Notes: generated from the sequence alone by a model not told the origin. Shown: positions 22,019-31,959, counted from the stretch's first letter. The stretch: DNA of 64,000 nucleotides from Aedes albopictus (GCF_035046485.1 NC_085138.1:272409694-272473693), one strand, 5' to 3'. Numbers and translations: made by a program.

Positions 22019-22078
22019 TTCTTCTTCTTTGTGGCACAACGTTCCCACTGGAACTAGGCCTTCCTCACTTCAAGTTAG
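22019..22078 (-). mobile_element. tRNA-derived SINE, 3' part (split by the 4.3-kb element)
   Basis: CTTCTTCTTTGTGGC through TCACTTCAAGTTAG corresponds to the 3' end of the SINE seen whole at 49995-50219 (CTTCTTCTTTATGGC...CAACTTAG). The rest of this copy resumes at 26412. Confidence 0.75.
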
Positions 22079-22127
22079 CAAGGGCGTAGCCAGCTTTTTG
22101 GTCAAGGGGGGGGGGGGGCAAGCACCC

Positions 22128-22272
22128 TTAAGGTCCCATTAGACATGACAAATATTTGGCCAAACAAGCCCAACAAACGACCAACACAACATAAATCATG
22201 GCAACCTCGGATGAATGTCGGACTACCATGGCAAATATTTGTCATTATGACAAACAGTCTAATGGCCCCTTT
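22128..22272. mobile_element. Small nested MITE (~145 bp)
   Basis: GGTCCCATTAGACATGACAA at the left and GTCTAATGGCCCC at the right are inverted. ACAAATATTTG also occurs near both ends. Boundaries approximate; target duplication unclear. Confidence 0.5.
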
Positions 22273-22494
22273 AGTAAATATGTACCTATTAGCTTTTATA
22301 ACTAAACGCAACACGATGAAATTGAATATAATAACATTATATTCTAAAAGCTTTATTAAACCCTTCAGCAGCCACGCTGTTGTATTTTGTACAATACGTT
22401 AAAAAAAGCTCGCCTAATCGCGGTGACCAATTTCTGGAAGATAAGGGATTTTTATTTACTCGTGCATTATTTTGCTCTGATTTGTTTGAAATTT

Positions 22495-24039
22495 CTGAAG
22501 AGATCTCATGAGGAAATCCCATAGAAGAAATCCTAGATAAATTTTTGGAGGATTCCTTGAAGGAAATTCTGGAGAAATTCCTGGAGGAATTCTGGGCGGA
22601 ATCCCTAGTAAAATTTCATAAGAAATCTCTTCAAAAATTGCTAGAGGAAATCTTAGAGAAATTTGTGAAGGAATCCTTGGAGGAATGCCTGTAGAAACTT
22701 CTGAGCAAATTCCTGGCGTAATTCCTAAAGACCTTGAGCAATTTTTAGGGTGAATTTTTGGAGCAATCCCTGGGAGAATTCCGGGAAAAATTCCTGAAGA
22801 AATCTCCAGAGGAATTCTGGGAGGAATTGCTGGAGAAATTTCTGAAATGAATTCCTTGCGAAATTCCAGGAGGATTTCCTGAAAGAACCTTTGGATAATT
22901 TCCCTGATGAAATCTCTGGGAATATCCCTCGAAAAATTCGTGGAGAATACACTGAAGTAATTCCTGGAGGAATCTCTGGAGGAATATCTGGAGGAATGTC
23001 TGGATGAATCACTGAAAATTTCCTGAAAGTAGTCCTGGAGAATTTTCTGGAAGAATCTCTGAAGAAATCTCTAGAGGATTTCCTGGAGAAATTCTTAGAC
23101 GAATTGCTGATATAATTCCTGAACGATGCCAGGAGTATTCCGGAAGGAATTGCGGAAGAAATTCCTGAAGTATTTCCTGGAGGTATTTCTGGAAAAGTTC
23201 CTGGGAGAATTCCCAGATAACATCCCGGAGGAATGAATGGAGGAGTTCCAAGTGGTATTCCTGTGGAAATTTCTGGAGGAATCTCTAGAGGAATTCTTGA
23301 AATAATTACTGGATGAATATCTAGAGGAATCTCCAGAAGAATTCTGAGAGATTTCTGTTATTTTTCTATTTCTGAATGAATCCCTGGAGAGATTCCTGTA
23401 GGAATTTCTAGCGGAATTGCTGGTGGAGTACCTGGAGAAATTCTCGAAGGAATTCCTAAAGGAATCCCTGGGGGTTTCCTTGAAGAAATTTGTGAAGAAA
23501 TCCCTGAGGAATCTCCGGAGGAAACCCTGGTGGAATACTTTGAGGAATCCATGAAAAGTTCCTGAAGGTATTCCTGGAGAATATTCAAGAATAATTTCTG
23601 AAGAAATCCCTAAAGAATTACCTGAAAGAATCTTTGGAAAAACTTCTGGAGGATTTCCTGAAGGAATCTTCAAAGAATTTCCTGAAGAGATTTTTCATGG
23701 AGAAATCTCTGGAGGAATCTTTTAAGCAATTCCTAATAGAGATCTCGGGAGAAATGCCAGGAGAATTACCTAGAGGAATTGCTGACATAATTTCTGAAAG
23801 ATGTCCAGGAGCAATTCCTGGAGAAATTCCTGAAGAAATTCCTGGGGTTATTCCTGGAGAAATTCCTGGATAAAATCCTGGAGGAATACCTAAAGGAATT
23901 ACTAGAGGTATTTCTTTGGGAATTTCTGGAGGAATCTCTAAGAGAAATTTTTGGATGAATTACTGGATGAGTAAAGAGAAATTACTAAGGGAATCCCTAA
24001 GCAGTTCCTGGAGGAAGTACTGAATTAATTCCTGGAAAA
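22495..24039 (+). repeat. Degenerate 12-bp-unit array (GAATTCCTGGAG)
   Basis: Best-preserved stretch of the array. Units such as GAATTCCTGGAG, GAATCTCTGGAG and GAAATTCCTGAAG follow one another, with 12- and 15-bp spacing dominant. The unit is close to self-complementary around GGAATTCC. It gives open frames on both strands (192 codons at 23095-23673 minus), encoding Ser/Arg/Asn/Phe- or Ile/Pro/Gly/Glu-rich repeats. The array, not a gene, explains them. Confidence 0.85.
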
Positions 24040-24043
24040 GTTC

Positions 24044-25219
24044 TGTAACTAATGGGGCCTCCCCCTATCCGGCATCAATGAGACCCCCTTCTACGACTGC
24101 CTCAGGGTCGGCATACGCGCTTGACCGCGACCAAGAAAACACTTGAACTCCGGATTGCAACACACTTTTCCCACTTTATTCAAACTTTTGTGCACACAGG
24201 TTCCTTTATTCCTCCCACTTCCTTACAGCCTATCTCCTACCTTTCTCTATCACTTTATTCTTCCCTTTACGGTCGGCGGGGCCCCTTCTTCGTTCCGCAA
24301 CCACTCCTTTCCACCTTCTTTCTTCGTCGCTGGCTCGCTCCTCTCGACCGGTGACGCTACGTCGGCTTCACTTGCTCCTCTCTCGCTTGATTCCCTTCCG
24401 TTGGCTTCAACTGCCGAGCGTTCGCGGTCTTATCTTGACGATGCCGCGAAGCTCCAGGCAAAATGGCGGCGCTCGCTCACCGTCGGGTAACGGCACGATG
24501 ATGGGCGATTCTATCCAGCAGGATAGGCGACCTACTTCTGCAGTCTCGGGTGTAGGATTCGAGAACTGCGGTTGACTGAGAGGCGGTAGGACCACGCAAG
24601 GGTCTCGGTCGACTACGCGCACTCTAAGGACTACTCCAAGGTAAAACACAAGGGGTCCTGCGGGCGGTTTGGAAACGGGTTGGTGGCGCATTACTGATGG
24701 GGACGATTGGGACTCTGGTCGAGGGTTTCTTACCTGGATATTTCAATTGATCTGCTTCTTCCACAATCTATCACTCAAAACATGCTCCTTTAAAGCTCCT
24801 TCTGACTTCTGCTAGTTCTTATGAACTTACTACGATCTTCACTTTTTAGCTTGCGCTTAGCTTTTGTATCACGTCTGTCTCTATCGAGTTTTGGCTTGCC
24901 AATGATCGGGAGCAATGGCGCAACGTCTATTCAGAATCCCCTTCGACCACGAGTTCCCGCTATCCTGCAATTCGCCCCATCATGGCTCCTTAAACGCCAC
25001 CCCTAATGGCCGCCTTGTCCTTGCGCCTGCGATGTCTGGTGGTGAGTAGCGGAACTATGTGGTGTGGCTGCTTGTTGTCCGGTGGGCGGTGGGTGGTATT
25101 GTGTGATGCTCAGCGGTTGGTCAAACATCTTTTTGGTATTTACTTTTAAACATATACAACGAACACTACACCGCGAAAATCTCACAAATCTCGGACAGAC
25201 AGACAAACCACTGGTTACA
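24044..25219 (-). mobile_element. Solo LTR (1176 bp) with 4-bp TSD
   Basis: Begins TGTAACTAATGG and ends CCACTGGTTACA, a TG...CA pair with 10/12 matching inverted ends. GTTC flanks it at 24040-24043 and 25220-25223. A polyadenylation signal AATAAA on the minus strand (TTTATT near 24176) sits near the low-coordinate end, as in the Ty3 LTRs at 52.3 and 57.9 kb, so I place it on the minus strand. The ends also resemble those LTRs (TGTTAC...GTAACA), but the internal sequence differs. ORFs inside (24121-24691) are not genes. Confidence 0.8.
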
Positions 25220-25223
25220 GTTC

Positions 25224-26395
25224 CTTAAAAAATACAAGAAGGAATTGCTGGAGGAACCCTAAAAATAGTTCCTGGAGGATGTTTTAACATAAGTTGCTCC
25301 AGAGAGAATCACAGAAGGAAGTCCCAAGTTAAGCCCTGCAGAAATTCTTGGAATAATCCCTGGAGGATATCATAGAAGCATGCCCGTAGATATTAACGGA
25401 GGAATCTCTAGAAATACTCCTGGAGGAATCTCTAGAAGAATTCCTGGAGGAATTTCTGGAGAAATCTCTATACGCATTTCTGAATTAATCCTTGGATGAA
25501 TTTTTAGGGGAATCACTGCAACAATTCCCAGAGGATTCCTGGAATAATTCTTAGAGGAATCTCTGAAGAAAATCATGGAGGGATCCCAGTAAAAAAATCT
25601 GAAGAAATTGCAGATGGAATCTACAACCGAGCGGAAGGGCACAGGTAATAACTACTGGTGCACCTACGTTTGACATCAGTTCCATTCTGACCACTTCAGG
25701 TGCGAATTTGTGCAGGTTTTACCCAACTTCATCATCAACTGTCCATGGATTGCAAGGTAGGCAAGTGGAGGAACCCTTGGAGGATTTATAAAAATAATTC
25801 CTGGAGTTGTATCTGAAAGAATCACAGAAGATATTCCCGGGCGAATTCTTGGAGGAATGCTTCAAGGAAAACCTGGAGGAATCCCGGAAGCAATCCCATG
25901 AGGAATTCCTTAGGAAATCCCAGGAAAGCTTCCTTAATAAATTCCTGGAAGAATTTCTGTAGAAAAAAATGAAGGCATCTATGCCTACAATAATTTTTGG
26001 ACGAATTATGGTTGAAATCTTTGGATGGACTCTCAAAAGAATGTTTTGTACAATGATTTAAGTAACTCCTGGAAATTCCTGGAGGAATCATCGAAAAAAG
26101 CACTGGAACAATCACTGGAGCAACTTCTAAAGATATCCCAGGATAAATTCTCGGAGGAATGGCTGGTGAAACTCATAGAGGAATTCTTGAAAAACTCTCT
26201 GGAGCAATCCATGCTAGAATCACTGAAGGAAGCTATGGAAAATTCCTGAAGGAATTCATCGATGTATCCTTGCAGAAGTATCTGTACAAAAATCTGAAGG
26301 AATCGTGGGAGGAATTCTTGAATTCTTGGAACAACCCCTGAAAAAAAAAACTATCTGAATCTTGCAAGATTTCAATGGAAGAATTTCGGCCCCTC
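25224..26395 (+). repeat. Degenerate 12-bp-unit array, continuation after the solo LTR
   Basis: GAATTGCTGGAGGAACC, GGAGGAATCTCTAG and similar units. A non-repetitive gap occurs at about 25640-25760. It stops just before the right TIR. Confidence 0.8.
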
Positions 26396-26411
26396 TCTGG
26401 CTACGCCCTTG

Positions 26412-26600
26412 CAAGTTAGTGTTGTTTGTGCATTTCCACAGTTATTAATTGAGGGGCTTTCTTTGCCTGCTACAATGATACATTATGACTATAGGGAGTC
26501 GAGAACATTTTCCCGACCGGTTACGGGAATCGGACCCGCCGTCTTCGAATTGGCGATGCATAGCCTTAACCACTAGGCTAACTGAAGACCCTCAACACTT
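26412..26600 (-). mobile_element. tRNA-derived SINE, 5' part (split copy)
   Basis: On the minus strand: GTCTTCAGTTAGCCTAGTGG (A box TAGCCTAGTGG), ATGCATCGCCAATTCG, and a B-box-like GGGTCCGATTCCCG. It matches the intact SINE at 49995-50219. It begins with the second copy of the 8-bp target duplication. Confidence 0.8.
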
Positions 26601-27278
26601 AGTTGCCAATATTGTGTGGGTATCTACGTATATCCGATCAATTATGAGCTTCAGTGTATATAAACAATGTTTTATTCAAATAAGCCCTTTTACTAAGACT
26701 TGATGATTTAAAGGCTTAAACAATTTAACATTGTTAATGGTAATACTGCATTGCTCAGAAACTTATGAATATTAATGTAGCAGTTATCATATTTCAACCA
26801 GTATTTAGTTGCATGCGTTAACCTTCATTTTCTCTAAGTACAAACATGACACTCTATAAAGTGCACCTCGCACGAAGCAGTCATCCGAACAACTCTCAAA
26901 ATATCAACATTATCAAAACATTCCATCTGACGCCCTTCGTTGCTGGAACACTCGTTCGTCGTCTACCAGCTTGCCGTAATTGGATCATCACAGTTTTACT
27001 CGAGTCGAAATGTTTCACCCCAAAAGACGTCTTAATTTTGTTCTTGACGGCCTTCCATTTCTGCCATCGACCACTAGGTTTTTACTTTGTTTTGCTACGA
27101 TTTAGCTCGGCTGGAAATTTATCTCCTAAAGGTGATATCTTTTGTGGTGATGAACTGAAAAAATTCGAAAAGCCCAAAAAGGACTGACTGACGCAACACG
27201 GTCAACGAAATAACATTCAATCATCCTAAAAAATGGAGCAATTATTGCCCCGCAAGTGGTGCCCAAAACGTTCGCGAG
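26601..27278. other. No recognised gene
   Basis: One ORF at 26846-27187 (plus) has no domain I recognise and atypical composition; not called. Confidence 0.35.
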
Positions 27279-27280
27279 TA

Positions 27281-27492
27281 GGGTCTGGGACCATTTGGGC
27301 AGGAGCACCTATTTTGGGCACTTGCTGCTCTAACTCAGTCAATTTCAAACCGATTGACTTGATTTTTTGTACTTATCTAGATGCTGTGCGTATCTGATCG
27401 TGTCTCGAAAATCAAGTCAATCGGTTTGAAATTGACTAAGTTATAGCATCAAGTGCCCAAAATAGGTGCTCCTGCCCAAATAGTCCCAGACC
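27281..27492. mobile_element. TA-flanked palindromic MITE, GGGTCTGGGAC family
   Basis: GGGTCTGGGACCATTTGGGC at the left pairs with the right end GCCCAAATAGTCCCAGACC. Inner blocks CAAGTGCCCAAAATAGGTGC and CAATTTCAAACCGATTGAC also pair. TA flanks at 27279-27280 and 27493-27494. A second copy is at 48660-48853 and a one-armed relative near 37645-37745. Confidence 0.85.
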
Positions 27493-27494
27493 TA

Positions 27495-28900
27495 TGTTCT
27501 GCCCCTTGGCCAAGTGAAAAGCAATGCAACCATTTTTGGAATACTGACGAGCGATGGTATTTCAGTGCAACGATGTTGATGAAACGGCTGTCGATGTTTT
27601 TTGTGCACTTGGTGTCAAAAATGTCTCCTGGTGAATTCTTCGAAGCACACATTTATTTCGACGAAAACTGCCAACCACGAATAGAGTCATGTAGCGAGCG
27701 GTGGCTACATCACTTTAATTGGCCAATTGCCATTTCGACCAACACATCAGCATAGTCGATTCCTCTTCAACAACGAGAAATGAACACCAGCCCGACTGAG
27801 CCTATTCGAAAACTTGGCTATTCGGCTTTAGGCAAACATCTCACGTAGCTTAGCAATATTTATGCATTTAATAAAAAATCCAATGAATGAAAAATTGTAC
27901 ACAACGAACTCGGTGCTCTAAATTGATAACCGTGAGCTCGATGCGGAAACGTGCTCACTTTTGCATATGTTACGCGTCATGTGGAGCATCGCATGGGGGA
28001 TTCATTTTTATGCTACTGGTTTTGCTACTGTGTGGTTGGTTGCTGGCAAAAGCTTCAACGCAAAACACATTTGTTGGTAGGTTAATGCCAAGCACACACA
28101 CCCTACCGATTGCTGATTTCGCAACAGAGTGGTTCTTTTTTTCGACCCGAAGCTCTCACTCTACATATTCGGCAGTGCAACTTCAAATCATAACGACAAT
28201 GCCACCAAATGGCAATCCACCGCCGCCGCCACCACCAACACCCGGGGTGGGTGGGAAGTTGATTTGCTACGTGCTGTTTCCAGGCTGGCTAGCGGTGGCC
28301 AGTAAAACCTAACCGTTTTAAATTTGAATCAAATTAATTGAAATTATTATCATAATTTCAACATTTGAATTAATTTATCTTTTTTCTCAGCACGATTTTC
28401 TAATGGTCTCTACGTGAATCGGGAATCATGACGTGCATAATGCAGTGCAATGGGTTGGCTTTATATTTTATGTTAAATACAGCAACAATATGATGCGTTT
28501 TGCTTCAATTTTCGCCAACACATAGTTTGCAACGAAAAATGTAATTGGGTGATGCAGTGGTGCAGTAGGAAAGTATAACTGATTAATGACTACTTTAAAG
28601 CTAGACAATTAGGTAAGCTCAAGCTATTATTGTAATGAATTCAATAATTTCGAAAAGGAGAGACGCGACAATTTTCTTTGGAAATCTTCCCCAAAACTAG
28701 GATCCTCAAAGTGGCACGAATCCTACTTCTTCTTCTTGATGTAACGTCCCAAAAAATCTCTTTTACTAACTTTATCTGCTAATTCGTCAGTTGTTTCTCC
28801 CAATTCTCCAAAGTTTTGAGAGTTTTGTATTACTTAGGAAAATGAAAAAAACAGCTTCGAAACTTTACTATTACTTTAGAGCTTTTAGTAGAACTTGTTA
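27495..28900. other. No confident gene; one proline-rich ORF of unknown status
   Basis: The ORF 27887-28312 (plus, 141 codons) includes a hydrophobic stretch (FIFMLLVLLLCGWLLAKA) and a run of prolines from CCGCCGCCGCCACCACC near 28222. It could be part of a host gene or chance. No splice pattern or family supports it. Confidence 0.25.
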
Positions 28901-29036
28901 CTTCAGACTCTAGTTTAATTTAAAAACACTTCACTAATACTTTACTTTTGCAAAAGAAAATAAAAAATGAATAACTCTTTTAAAGAAAAACTAGAAAGGA
29001 CGAGCAAATTCCTTTTAATTCTACTACTGTGCTTAT

Positions 29037-29091
29037 CTTCGGACAGATAGGCCTATTTCGTCTGTGACTTACAGACTTCTTCAGTGTCAAG
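29037..29091 (-). ncRNA. Hammerhead-ribozyme-like motif (left copy)
   Basis: Mirror image of the motif at 31625-31679; see that entry for structure. Confidence 0.6.
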
Positions 29092-29350
29092 TGCTCGACT
29101 GAAGAAAACCTCGCATTCGTTGTGGTATTTATACTAGGAGTGTATGTGTAGGTACGTGTGTGGGTAAAAGTGTAGGTATAAAAATGTAGGTACAAAATTG
29201 TAGGTACATATTTGTAAAAAAGGGGGTGTATCTGCCTGTTAGAAAACAGGGTGTCAATAAGATACCTAAAGCTAGGAAAATTCCTACCGATTTGGTAGGT
29301 AGTCAATTGGTGTTTGTTGTGTTATTTTTTCCTGCCGATTTGGTAGGTAG

Positions 29351-30346
29351 TCAATTTGTGTTTTGTGTATTGTGTAATGTTTTGTGTGTGTTAGGTAAAA
29401 ATTTAAACAGCCACGTGTACCCATTGCCCTGATCCTTGTTAAGTAGTTTTTTATTGTTTTGTTTGTAAATTTCTAAACTTTCTGCAACATCAAGTTTCCA
29501 TGGGTTTGTAATGTGTCGTAAGAGTTTAATATTTGAAGTATTCATAAAATGTCCTTCATTGAAAATATGTTCAGCAACTTTAGATTTAAAATGATGAATG
29601 AGTCCCTTGTCTGTGTCTTTGTGTGCTTTTGATACTTCCGTTATGTGTTCTTTGAATCGTGTGTTGAGTGTGCGTTTTGTTTGTCCTATGTATATTTTGT
29701 CACAGTGATTACATGTTACTTTGTAAACACCAGATTTTGTTAAGTTGTCCAACGGGTCTTTCGTAGATCCTAAGAGAGTTTGAAGTTGGTTAGCTTTGCT
29801 TGTGAAAACTAATTCAAAACCAAACTTTCTGAGAATTGGTCGGAGTTTTTTGGTGTCATTGTTGTAGTTCACAGTTATCCGTTTAAGTGTAGGTTCTGTC
29901 CGTGTCAGTGTAGTCAAAGAACGTCTGTATTGTTGTTGTGTCTTTTTGTTGATGATCTGTTGTATTGTTTGTTTTGTGTAACCGTTCAACTGTGCTGTTT
30001 CGAAAATGTAATTAAGTTCTTTCGTTTTTCCTGTTTCACTAAGTGGAAGTGTCTGCATTCGGTGTATCATGTGATTGAAGGATGCAATTTTGTGTTGATG
30101 TGAGTGATTTGATGAATTTGGAATAGTGCGTTGAGTGTGTGTCGGTTTTCTGTAAATTTCGAAGGAAAGTGTTGATTCTTGTTTTACGATGAGTATGTCC
30201 AAAAATGGTAGTTGGTTGTTCTGTTCAATTTCACAAGTGAATTCGATGTTTTTGTGTGCATTATTGATATTGTTCAAGATTTCAGGTAAAAGATGTTTCT
30301 TAACAATGCTAAACACGTCGTCAACGTATCTCCACCAGACTTCAGG
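29351..30346 (-). CDS. Penelope-like ORF, 5'-truncated: RT end + GIY-YIG endonuclease (left copy)
   Basis: The frame is open from the palindrome centre. It starts with the RT catalytic box (RYVDDVFSIVKK, near 30318-30332), then PFLDILIVK and IYRKPTHTQR blocks typical of Penelope RT. At about residue 195-235 there is a GIY-YIG nuclease (SGVYKVTCNHC, IYIGQTKR, RFKEHI). Penelope-like elements encode exactly this RT plus GIY-YIG pair. The palm and finger parts before YVDD are missing, so the protein cannot be complete. It differs from the right-arm copy at very few positions (for example NNQLPF versus NNHLPF). Confidence 0.9.
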   Translation of the reverse strand, partial: PEVWWRYVDDVFSIVKKHLLPEILNNINNAHKNIEFTCEIEQNNQLPFLDILIVKQESTLSFEIYRKPTHTQRTIPNSSNHSHQHKIASFNHMIHRMQTLPLSETGKTKELNYIFETAQLNGYTKQTIQQIINKKTQQQYRRSLTTLTRTEPTLKRITVNYNNDTKKLRPILRKFGFELVFTSKANQLQTLLGSTKDPLDNLTKSGVYKVTCNHCDKIYIGQTKRTLNTRFKEHITEVSKAHKDTDKGLIHHFKSKVAEHIFNEGHFMNTSNIKLLRHITNPWKLDVAESLEIYKQNNKKLLNKDQGNGYTWLFKFLPNTHKTLHNTQNTN

Positions 30347-30352
30347 AAGCTG

Positions 30353-30363
30353 AAAACAACAAA
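30353..30363. repeat. Spacer of the 2.9-kb palindrome
   Basis: Arms meet as GGAAGCTG - AAAACAACAAA - CAGCTTCC. Only part of the spacer belongs to the RT frame of the right copy (NKQLPEVWWR), so the right copy is a few codons longer at its 5' end. Confidence 0.85.
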
Positions 30364-30369
30364 CAGCTT

Positions 30370-31365
30370 CCTGAAGTCTGGTGGAGATACGTTGACGACG
30401 TGTTTAGCATTGTTAAGAAACATCTTTTACCTGAAATCTTGAACAATATCAATAATGCACACAAAAACATCGAATTCACTTGTGAAATTGAACAGAACAA
30501 CCATCTACCATTTTTGGACATACTCATCGTAAAACAAGAATCAACACTTTCCTTCGAAATTTACAGAAAACCGACACACACTCAACGCACTATTCCAAAT
30601 TCATCAAATCACTCACATCAACACAAAATTGCATCCTTCAATCACATGATACACCGAATGCAGACACTTCCACTTAGTGAAACAGGAAAAACGAAAGAAC
30701 TTAATTACATTTTCGAAACAGCACAGTTGAACGGTTACACAAAACAAACAATACAACAGATCATCAACAAAAAGACACAACAACAATACAGACGTTCTTT
30801 GACTACACTGACACGGACAGAACCTACACTTAAACGGATAACTGTGAACTACAACAATGACACCAAAAAACTCCGACCAATTCTCAGAAAGTTTGGTTTT
30901 GAATTAGTTTTCACAAGCAAAGCTAACCAACTTCAAACTCTCTTAGGATCTACGAAAGACCCGTTGGACAACTTAACAAAATCTGGTGTTTACAAAGTAA
31001 CATGTAATCACTGTGACAAAATATACATAGGACAAACAAAACGCACACTCAACACACGATTCAAAGAACACATAACGGAAGTATCAAAAGCACACAAAGA
31101 CACAGACAAGGGACTCATTCATCATTTTAAATCTAAAGTTGCTGAACATATTTTCAATGAAGGACATTTTATGAATACTTCAAATATTAAACTCTTACGA
31201 CACATTACAAACCCATGGAAACTTGATGTTGCAGAAAGTTTAGAAATTTACAAACAAAACAATAAAAAACTACTTAACAAGGATCAGGGCAATGGGTACA
31301 CGTGGCTGTTTAAATTTTTACCTAACACACACAAAACATTACACAATACACAAAACACAAATTGA
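30370..31365 (+). CDS. Penelope-like ORF, 5'-truncated: RT end + GIY-YIG endonuclease (right copy)
   Basis: Same protein as the left arm. YVDD lies at 30387-30398 and the GIY-YIG domain begins near 30980 (SGVYKVTCNHCDK, IYIGQTKR, then RFKEH). Intact to a stop at 31363-31365 (ending TLHNTQNTN). No initiator Met precedes YVDD; the frame simply opens at the palindrome centre. Penelope RT copies and inserts the element, and the GIY-YIG domain is its nuclease. The copy can do neither by itself because the N-terminal RT is lost. Confidence 0.9.
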   Translation, partial: PEVWWRYVDDVFSIVKKHLLPEILNNINNAHKNIEFTCEIEQNNHLPFLDILIVKQESTLSFEIYRKPTHTQRTIPNSSNHSHQHKIASFNHMIHRMQTLPLSETGKTKELNYIFETAQLNGYTKQTIQQIINKKTQQQYRRSLTTLTRTEPTLKRITVNYNNDTKKLRPILRKFGFELVFTSKANQLQTLLGSTKDPLDNLTKSGVYKVTCNHCDKIYIGQTKRTLNTRFKEHITEVSKAHKDTDKGLIHHFKSKVAEHIFNEGHFMNTSNIKLLRHITNPWKLDVAESLEIYKQNNKKLLNKDQGNGYTWLFKFLPNTHKTLHNTQNTN

Positions 31366-31624
31366 CTACCTACCAAATCGGCAGGAAAAAATAACACAAC
31401 AAACACCAATTGACTACCTACCAAATCGGTAGGAATTTTCCTAGCTTTAGGTATCTTATTGACACCCTGTTTTCTAACAGGCAGATACACCCCCTTTTTT
31501 ACAAATATGTACCTACAATTTTGTACCTACATTTTTATACCTACACTTTTACCCACACACGTACCTACACATACACTCCTAGTATAAATACCACAACGAA
31601 TGCGAGGTTTTCTTCAGTCGAGCA

Positions 31625-31679
31625 CTTGACACTGAAGAAGTCTGTAAGTCACAGACGAAATAGGCCTATCTGTCCGAAG
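31625..31679 (+). ncRNA. Hammerhead-ribozyme-like motif (right copy)
   Basis: Read as RNA: helix I CUUGACA pairs with UGUC-cg-AAG (2-nt bulge). CUGAAGA core box at 31632-31638, helix II GUCUG/CAGAC (5 bp) with a 7-nt loop, GAAA at 31657-31660, and helix III AUA/UAU with a GGCC loop. The predicted cleavage is after C at 31670. Short helix III is usual in Penelope hammerheads, which are established in the literature. The odd point is one extra A between CUGAAGA and helix II. Activity is not shown. Confidence 0.6.
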
Positions 31680-31959
31680 ATAAGCACAGTAGTAGAATTA
31701 AAAGGAATTTGCTCGTCCTTTCTAGTTTTTCTTTAAAAGAGTTATTCATTTTTTATTTTCTTTTGCAAAAGTAAAGTATTAGTGAAGTGTTTTTAAATTA
31801 AACTAGAGTCTGAAGCTTCGAAAGATTGGCACCATGACAATGTTTTCAGACGAGGAACTAGCTGCTGATGGACAAGATGGACTCGACTAGAGTCGGTACC
31901 ACCAATGAAAAAGCGAAGATTCTGAGTCCGCCAAGTGATTTTTTTTACACTGGTAAAAT

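Larger units (their letters stand above)
22079..26411. mobile_element. hAT-like element (4.3 kb) with perfect 15-bp TIRs and 8-bp TSD, filled by array
   Basis: The left end CAAGGGCGTAGCCAG is the exact reverse complement of the right end CTGGCTACGCCCTTG. The target duplication CAAGTTAG lies at 22071-22078 and 26412-26419, inside a SINE whose two halves join when the element is removed. Interior: a G tract and small MITE at the left, then the degenerate GGAGGAATTCC array (22495-24039 and 25224-26395), split by a solo LTR at 24044-25219. No transposase ORF is present, so it must have moved in trans, or the transposase was replaced by the array. Confidence 0.85.
28901..30358 (-). mobile_element. 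Penelope-like element, truncated copy on the left palindrome arm
   Basis: Reverse-complement partner of 30359-31815. The arm starts CTTCAGACTCTAG at 28901 and meets its partner at an 11-bp A-rich spacer (30353-30363). It contains the minus-strand ORF 29351-30316 and a hammerhead-like motif at 29037-29091. The directly preceding 38 bp (28863-28900) are followed outward by AGCTTCGAAA (28853-28862), which is also found at 31814-31823 on the other side, so it may be a target duplication plus the tail extension that Penelope insertions often carry. Confidence 0.85.
30359..31815 (+). mobile_element. Penelope-like element, truncated copy on the right palindrome arm
   Basis: Arm ends GAGTCTGAAG at 31815. 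Order: RT end and GIY-YIG ORF, then two ~50-bp copies of a TTGACTACCTACCAAATCGG unit (31363-31434), a stretch of ACCTACA repeats (31505-31580), and the hammerhead-like motif. The element is on the opposite strand to the left arm, so the two are head to head. Confidence 0.85.

Noticed and set aside
23095..23673. 192-codon ORF on the minus strand (and similar ones at 6409-6843, 25719-26036, 31793-32626)
   Set aside because: Low-complexity translations of the 12-15-bp array; open frames occur on both strands because the period is a multiple of three.
22495..24039. Heat-shock-element clusters (GAA/TTC blocks)
   Set aside because: The array gives GAATTC with no 2-bp gap, not the alternating nGAAnnTTCn spacing needed.
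24121..24691. Several ORFs of 70-115 codons in the solo LTR
   Set aside because: Overlap on both strands, no domain, inside a non-coding LTR.
29226..29432. 68-codon ORF repeated at 31284-31490
   Set aside because: Antisense to the Penelope 3' region and explained by the short TTGACTACCTACC repeats.
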